NCBI GenBank assembly: GCA_009760855.2
Contig: WPIO01000059.1
Location: 190,001 to 254,000, forward strand
Length of the DNA stretch: 64,000 bases
From: Cristatella mucedo
Lineage: Eukaryota > Bryozoa > Phylactolaemata > Cristatellidae
Reading direction: 5' to 3'
The position numbers and the translations under genes are program-made. Positions within the stretch are counted from its first letter, which is position 1; every line of letters begins with the position of its first letter. Below the pieces are notes generated by a model. That model had not been told where the DNA came from. It worked only from the letters and a program-made list of their open reading frames with translations, and did no database searches. This document shows positions 36,331-64,000 of this stretch, piece after piece.

Positions 36331-36355
36331 ACGTGACCCGCCGTGGCCCGCCGTG
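36310..36355. repeat. Inverted end of the decamer array
   Basis: CACGGCGGGCCACGGCGGG (36310-36328), CCACGTGA, then the exact complement at 36337-36355. The array folds back on itself at its end. Confidence 0.93.
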
Positions 36356-36462
36356 CCGCCGCGAGCTCAGGCTTCCGGCGGTGGGGCCGGCTTTACTTCT
36401 TTCCGGATCTTCCTATCGGCCTCCAGAGGTCGCTCGAAGATTTCTCCTAGTCGGTCATTGTT

Positions 36463-36610
36463 AAGGTGATCGCCTGCAACGACCGAGGTCAAAGTGAATG
36501 AATTGGATGACCGAGGTCGTGGACTCTAGCCCCGTGGCATATGTGATGCCCTTGAGTGAGTTCTCTTAGGGTGCTATGCAAGTGCATTATTTTATTATCA
36601 ATTAATTAAT
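36463..36610 (+). mobile_element. SINE family A
   Basis: Plus strand: TAAGGTGATCGCCTGC (A-box zone), GACCGAGGTCGTGGACTCTA (B-box, decayed), GTGGCATATGTGATGCCC, GAGTTCTCTTAGGGTGCTAT and an ATTATTTTATT tail. Confidence 0.75.
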
Positions 36611-38599
36611 TTATTAGCTATTATTTTATTACTATATTCTTTTATGCACCTCGTCGTATTTAGAATCTTTCAGACGATACAATAGTAGCATCAGCGGCAG
36701 CGCAGTAGCCGAGTGGCTAAACCCCGGACAGGCAGGCGCGGTCTTTTCCCACTCGTTCAGCGCCCGCTCCTGATTACTGCGCTTTCGGGCATTCCGCATT
36801 TGGGCCCTAGCAGAATCTCGTGCGTAATTTCCGGTCATTACGTTTCACGACCCTCAGAGCGCTGTCGGCAGCTCGAGGTCGCGTTACCCAGCCGCCGCCC
36901 GCTGCCGCCGCCTCCGCCGCCGGTTATCCGCTTCCCTGCGGCTGCAGACGAGAACTCCCAGCATGCACGAGCGAGAAATAGCCGGCTACTCCCTGGCGGG
37001 CGGCGGCTCTGCTGCTGCGGCTGATGGGGGAGGATTCGGGATTAGGCTGGGCCGAGATAACCTAAGCGGTTGGGCATAGATAGCCAAAGGGGGCAGCCAA
37101 GATAAACTCGTAGCAGCCCCCCGGGTGCCTGCCTTCCACAAAGGTTAGCTTGGCACGGCACGGAGTGGCCTGTTCAGTTGACGTCAACCGTATATGTCGA
37201 CTTCAATCTGTTCGCCTTTGCTTTGCCGGCCGAGCGCGTTCGTCATCGACGTCGAGCATTCGTCTCGACGCCCTTTGGCAACTGGAAAGTGTCTCGGCTG
37301 AGCGCCACCGACACGTTCGTTGGGGCCGCCGCTGAACGCGAGCGTGGCCTATTGTCGTAGTCGCTGGAGCGGTATCTGGCGCCGGAGCGGTATCTGGCGC
37401 CCGCGAGGATCCGCCAACTCCAGCCGCCGACGCTACGTCGGCCGGATGCGTCGGTCCGCCTGCTCGAGCGACGCTACGTCGGCTGGAAATCGGCTGGAAG
37501 CGTCGGTCCTGCCCTGCTCGAGCGACTCGCGCACCTTCGCTCCCAGCCCCGTTCAATCGTCTCGAGGCAGCAGAAGCAGACTTTTTTCAGCAATCAGCCG
37601 GCCAACTGTCGACGCTGGCGACTAGGCGCTGGGCTGGCAGTCACCATTCGGCGGCCGTTCACGTCCGACAGTCTCGAACTTGCAGGCAGTAGGGAGGGGC
37701 AGCCCTGGCTACAACCCCGGCGGGCGTGCGGACTCGTGCGGGAGCGGTCGGTCGGGATAGGTAGGTAGCTCCTGCGTTCTGCCTCTCCCACGACTGTGGC
37801 GTGTCGGCCATCGCCGTCGCCAGGGCCCCAAACCCGCCGCCGAGTCGACGTTCGCTGGGGGATATTGACGTCGCCGGTCATGAGCCCCAGAGGCCGGTTT
37901 TAACTCGTCGGCTGACATTCGGGTACCCTGGAGGTGCCTGCATCTGTTCACGGGTCCCGAGTTCCGCAGCGGCGGCCGGCGGCAGACGCTCGACGGCAAC
38001 CAGCGGACCGTTAGTGGAGGGCGGATCCACGAGTACGAATCGACCAATCAAGTTCGCCTTCACACTGACAGCTCGTCCGCACCACGTGCTGAGCCAGCGT
38101 CCGCCGTGATCCGGGGCCGGGTTCGGGCTGCAGCCCAGGCGAGCTGCAGGCAGTAGGGGCCACTGAGTAACCCTCCATCTGACGAACGGGCTTCGCTGTA
38201 TAGCTGCAGCAGAAGCGGCAGGAAGCTCGGATGGCTATACTATACAAGTGCATTGTTAACCTCGCCCCCCCCCCCGCTAGTTGGCAGTTGTGCCTCGTCG
38301 CAGTAGTCCCCCCCCCATTCCGGACCGGTGCAACTTCAGCTCGCTCGGCGAGTTCGAGGGGGTGCGGTGATGCGCGGTCCGACCGCTACTACGCCGGCCG
38401 TCAGCCACTACCTACACCGAGTCTCGCGGTGGGCCGAGCCAGGGGCACTGGGTGCGAGCCGACCGCATCGCACGTGGGTCTGATTGACGCGAAAGGTGGG
38501 TCGTTCCCCGCACCATCGGAGAGAGCTGATTGGCTGCCGCGCCCGCCATGCACGTGCACGGCCGCACTCGGGCGACGCGATCGGACCAATCGTAGCGCT
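36611..38599. other. CpG-rich DNA upstream of Groucho, no recognised gene
   Basis: Small repeats only (GGAGCGGTATCTGGCGCC twice near 37366; CGACGCTACGTCGGC twice near 37430). A C run lies at 38268-38275. It may contain Groucho promoter or leader sequence. Confidence 0.4.
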
Positions 38600-38923
38600 G
38601 GAATGCACCGCCAGCCAGCTTCTTTGTTAGCAGTCTTCGGCCGGCCGGCGGAGGAGCCTTATCACGCCCTGCTCTCCTGAGCAGCGGCTCGTATTCATTC
38701 GCGTGTTCTCAGCCCTCCGAGTCGGGCAGGCGGCGCTCACACGGCTTCGATAAGCGGTCGGCCCCTAGCGTAACTGGGACGCGAGCGTCGGCGGTGCGTC
38801 GGGCGTTACGTCGCCCTTTGAGGAGCCGAGAGGCCGCGTGGATCGGCCCGCCCTTCGTAGCTTCGGTTCGACAGGAAGATCGGCGCCAGGAAGGCCCTGC
38901 GAGTCCGCTAGCTCGACCTAGCC
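38600..38923 (+). promoter_or_regulatory. Upstream/5' leader region of Groucho
   Basis: CpG-rich DNA immediately 5' of the start codon, with an in-frame TAG at 38909. No TATA box is evident, so a CpG-type promoter is plausible. Whether the leader is continuous or spliced to an upstream exon cannot be seen. Confidence 0.35.
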
Positions 38924-61877
<22,954 letters not shown>

Positions 61878-62730
61878 CAGGTCCGGCCTTGCAAGCCGGC
61901 CTTGCACGCCTTCGCTTTACCGAATGCTGCAAGGAGAGCTTTACTACTTGGGTGCTGCTGCAGTCACGAGCTGTGCGCATTCAACCAGCAAGAGCATGGT
62001 GACATACTGCAATGCCTTGAGCATCATCGTATCGTGCCATGGTGGCGCACGACGTTGCACGACGTACCGAGTCAGTGTGGACTTTTAAAAAAAAGTGTTG
62101 CAGGCTGTGTTGTGTTCGTGCACTGCAGGACCTTTGGCTTCAGACTATCACCACCTCTCGGACCGTGACGGTTTTCTTGTGTGCCACCTGTTGGCAACTG
62201 CACGGAAATAATACGAATGTGACCTTGCCAGCTTGACATCCTTTGCATAACTTGAACGAATTAGGCATTTGACAGATGGACGAGTGTACGCTTTGTTCTG
62301 CTTGCACGTCTCACTTGCCCGAGTAGGCCGAAGCCTCTCCTGCAAGCAGTCAGCCAAAGGAAGCAAGGGGAGTTGCTTGGCAACGCCCTTCACTTACTCG
62401 GCAACCGGCGTGTAAGCACTCACTTGACCTGCCGGGGACGGTCAGCTGGCAAGGTCAAAGTTATTCTAGTGCAAAGTCCACGGTGCGCTTGCTTGCAGTG
62501 GTGAACGTCCAGCAAGCATGATGAGAGTGGAGGCAAGTCTTGTGCTGTAGCATCAGGCTGTGTCGAGGCTGAGCCTGCCAGCCGCCGGCGTTATGCACGA
62601 CGCTATGCTCCGTCCACCAGCGATGAGCAAATGCTCATGTGTTCCTGTGATGTCGTATGATGAAGCGCTGCTGGCTTTTTGTTAGTCACCGATGTTGGCA
62701 CCAAATTAAATAGCTCTGTAGCATTCACCT
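61878..62730 (+). other. Probable Groucho 3' UTR
   Basis: About 850 nt from the stop codon to the predicted cleavage area after the ATTAAA at 62705. No coding exon or repeat was recognised in it. The extent is inferred from the poly(A) signal only. Confidence 0.6.
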
Positions 62731-62752
62731 TGTGTGTGCGTTTGTGTGCAGT
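62705..62752 (+). terminator. Candidate poly(A) signal of Groucho
   Basis: ATTAAA (62705-62710), the commonest variant signal, is followed about 25 nt later by the GU-rich stretch TTGTGTGTGCGTTTGTGTG. It is the first convincing signal and downstream-element pair after the stop; no AATAAA was seen in the same interval. Confidence 0.6.
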
Positions 62753-63609
62753 ACTTACTCCCAGCTGCTCCCAGCGGCGGCTCGCCCTGCTGCATCCGAG
62801 CGTCGTACGACTCATTCCCAGCTGCTCCCTGGCTCCGACATCGCCTATACCTGTGGCAATTTATCGACATTTTGAAAAAAACTTATTCTAAGAATTGTTC
62901 AAACACACAGTCACGAGCGAGAGAAAATTTGCGACCCTACCGGATTACGGATTAGACGGTGGTGGCTTCGACTAATCCACTGTAATCCACTCACTGCACT
63001 ACGTGTACGAAGTTCGATTACACATCGCCTTCGCTTGGAAGATAGTGCTACGAATTTTTTGGAACTCCTATGGTTGTCGATCCAATCGACGGCGAAGCTC
63101 AGCTATGCCAGCCTCCAGCACCAACGGAGCTGTCATCCACTTCTGAAGCCGCGAATGGGTGCGAAGCTCAAACGACGTTGCGTGTTAGCATGCACACTCT
63201 TGGGCGGCACTTCGCTGAGCGTGTCTGGGAAAGGTTCGCGGCATTCCGCTCGCTCCGAATTGCTGAGAAAAGTGTGGACTGCCGAGTACTTTGTTGCTCA
63301 GCAGCAAGCAGGTGGAGCTGTAAGCCCAGCAGTCGAGTCTGTTCATTGCGGCAGCCCATTGGCTCGCTTAGGCGTCAGCCACCGGCGAGGGAGAACGAAG
63401 CGCACGCGCGAAGCTGCTGCTGCGCGTGCGCTTCGCGCGTGCGCGGCTGTGTGGTCGGCAGGGGGCTGCCGCCCAAACCTGGCGAATTCAGGTAGCCGTT
63501 AGTACGCCGGTCGTCGCAGCCCCGTCGCCCCCAACCAGGCTGTGACCTCGGTGAAAGAAACAGCAGCAGCACGCAGCCCCATCGAGCCAATACAAATACC
63601 CGTCTACTA
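62753..63609. other. Intergenic DNA downstream of Groucho
   Basis: No exon recognised. Contains a hairpin at 63396-63435 (CGAAGCGCACGCGC and its complement, 12-nt loop). Confidence 0.5.
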
Positions 63610-63935
63610 AAGCAAATAATAATAATAGAAAATCTGCACGTCGCACCCTAAGAGAATGAAATCTTTGCTGGGCACTTTGCGCTTCGCTGGAAGGAAGTAC
63701 GTCGACGAGTGGATTGGCTTTTGCACGATGTTTCGGCGGGCTCGAGCAGACGAAGGAAAATCCCCCAAAAAAAGAGCCAGCGCTGCAGATGAGCAGATAA
63801 GATCTCCAGTTTGCTTTCGAATGATGGGGGACGTCGAGATATCAGTTGGTAGTGAGCTCCTGGCATTCGGCGCGAATGAGCAGCACGTAGGATTTCTACA
63901 GATTTTGAGGTGGGTTAGAGGTTAGGGGTCAGAGG
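63610..63935 (-). mobile_element. LINE 3' fragment near the window end
   Basis: AATAATAATAG, then CGCACCCTAAGAGAATGAAA and CTGGGCACTTTGCGC, followed by GTTGGTAGTGAGCTCCTGGC. These match the LINE 3' UTR and C-terminus on the minus strand. Confidence 0.7.
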
Positions 63936-63976
63936 CACAGCTATTGGGTTAGACTCCAACCCAATAGCTGTGCCTC
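63932..63976. repeat. Perfect hairpin, 19-bp arms, 7-nt loop
   Basis: GAGGCACAGCTATTGGGTT at 63932-63950 and its exact complement at 63958-63976. Confidence 0.96.
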
Positions 63977-64000
63977 AGACGGTTCTCGACCTGTGGGTCG

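Noticed and set aside
36049..36469. Decapeptide-repeat proteins in six frames
   Set aside because: A 10-bp repeat without stops is open in every frame. There is no start context, signal peptide or splice evidence to favour one.

Overview
This is a gene-poor, GC- and CpG-rich stretch of animal nuclear DNA. It has spliced exons with GT-AG introns, abundant microsatellites, and CR1/L2-type LINE and tRNA-type SINE remains. There are no operons or other bacterial features. The one gene that can be assembled is a complete Groucho/TLE co-repressor on the + strand: 17 coding exons from 38924 to 61877, about 839 codons. Details such as [13 protein letters not shown] at the start of the WD domain, QRDNYIRS in the next exon, and RNS...RSRSP in the linker resemble protostome (for example insect) Groucho more than vertebrate TLE. 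A protostome invertebrate is therefore the best guess; the species cannot be named from the sequence.

Layout. From 1 to about 38.6 kb no conserved coding exon was recognised. This part holds long simple repeats ((CT)n, (AT)n, (CCT)n, (CCG)n, (CTG)n, (GA)n), several minisatellites, CpG-rich blocks (about 1.1-2.1, 6.6-8.9, 20.4-25.5 and 28.3-34.6 kb) and dispersed transposon debris. The most intact mobile element is a 5'-truncated LINE on the minus strand (3288-5862). Its reverse transcriptase ORF has a frameshift and a mutated catalytic motif (YADD to YADY). A second, internally deleted copy lies in Groucho intron 8 (about 54502-55516). Many shorter pieces of the same LINE tail, ending in (ATT)n, are scattered throughout. 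Two SINE families are visible. One is tRNA-like and shares its 3' end with the LINE; the other has its own tail.

Groucho. Exon 1 encodes the MYPSRHP start. Exons 2-6 encode the Q (tetramerisation) domain. Exon 7 encodes an Ala/Gly/Pro-rich GP region, exon 8 the CcN-like region with a basic NLS and an acidic CK2-type site, and exons 9-11 the SP-type linker. Exons 12-17 encode the WD40 propeller, ending in the stop at 61875-61877. An ATTAAA signal at 62705 with a GU-rich element about 25 nt downstream is a good poly(A) candidate.

Most notable for follow-up: (1) a recurrent set of near-perfect hairpins with 14-23 bp arms and 0-16 nt loops spread along the window; (2) a ~0.5 kb duplicated block (16453-16989 and 19861-20384) whose second copy looks like a LINE-mediated 3' transduction; (3) a 24-unit decamer array at 36091-36330 ending in an inverted copy of itself; (4) an unclassified repeat family at 46.4, 46.6 and 58.3 kb; (5) a (CTG)n tract about 40 bp upstream of the exon 4 splice acceptor of Groucho.
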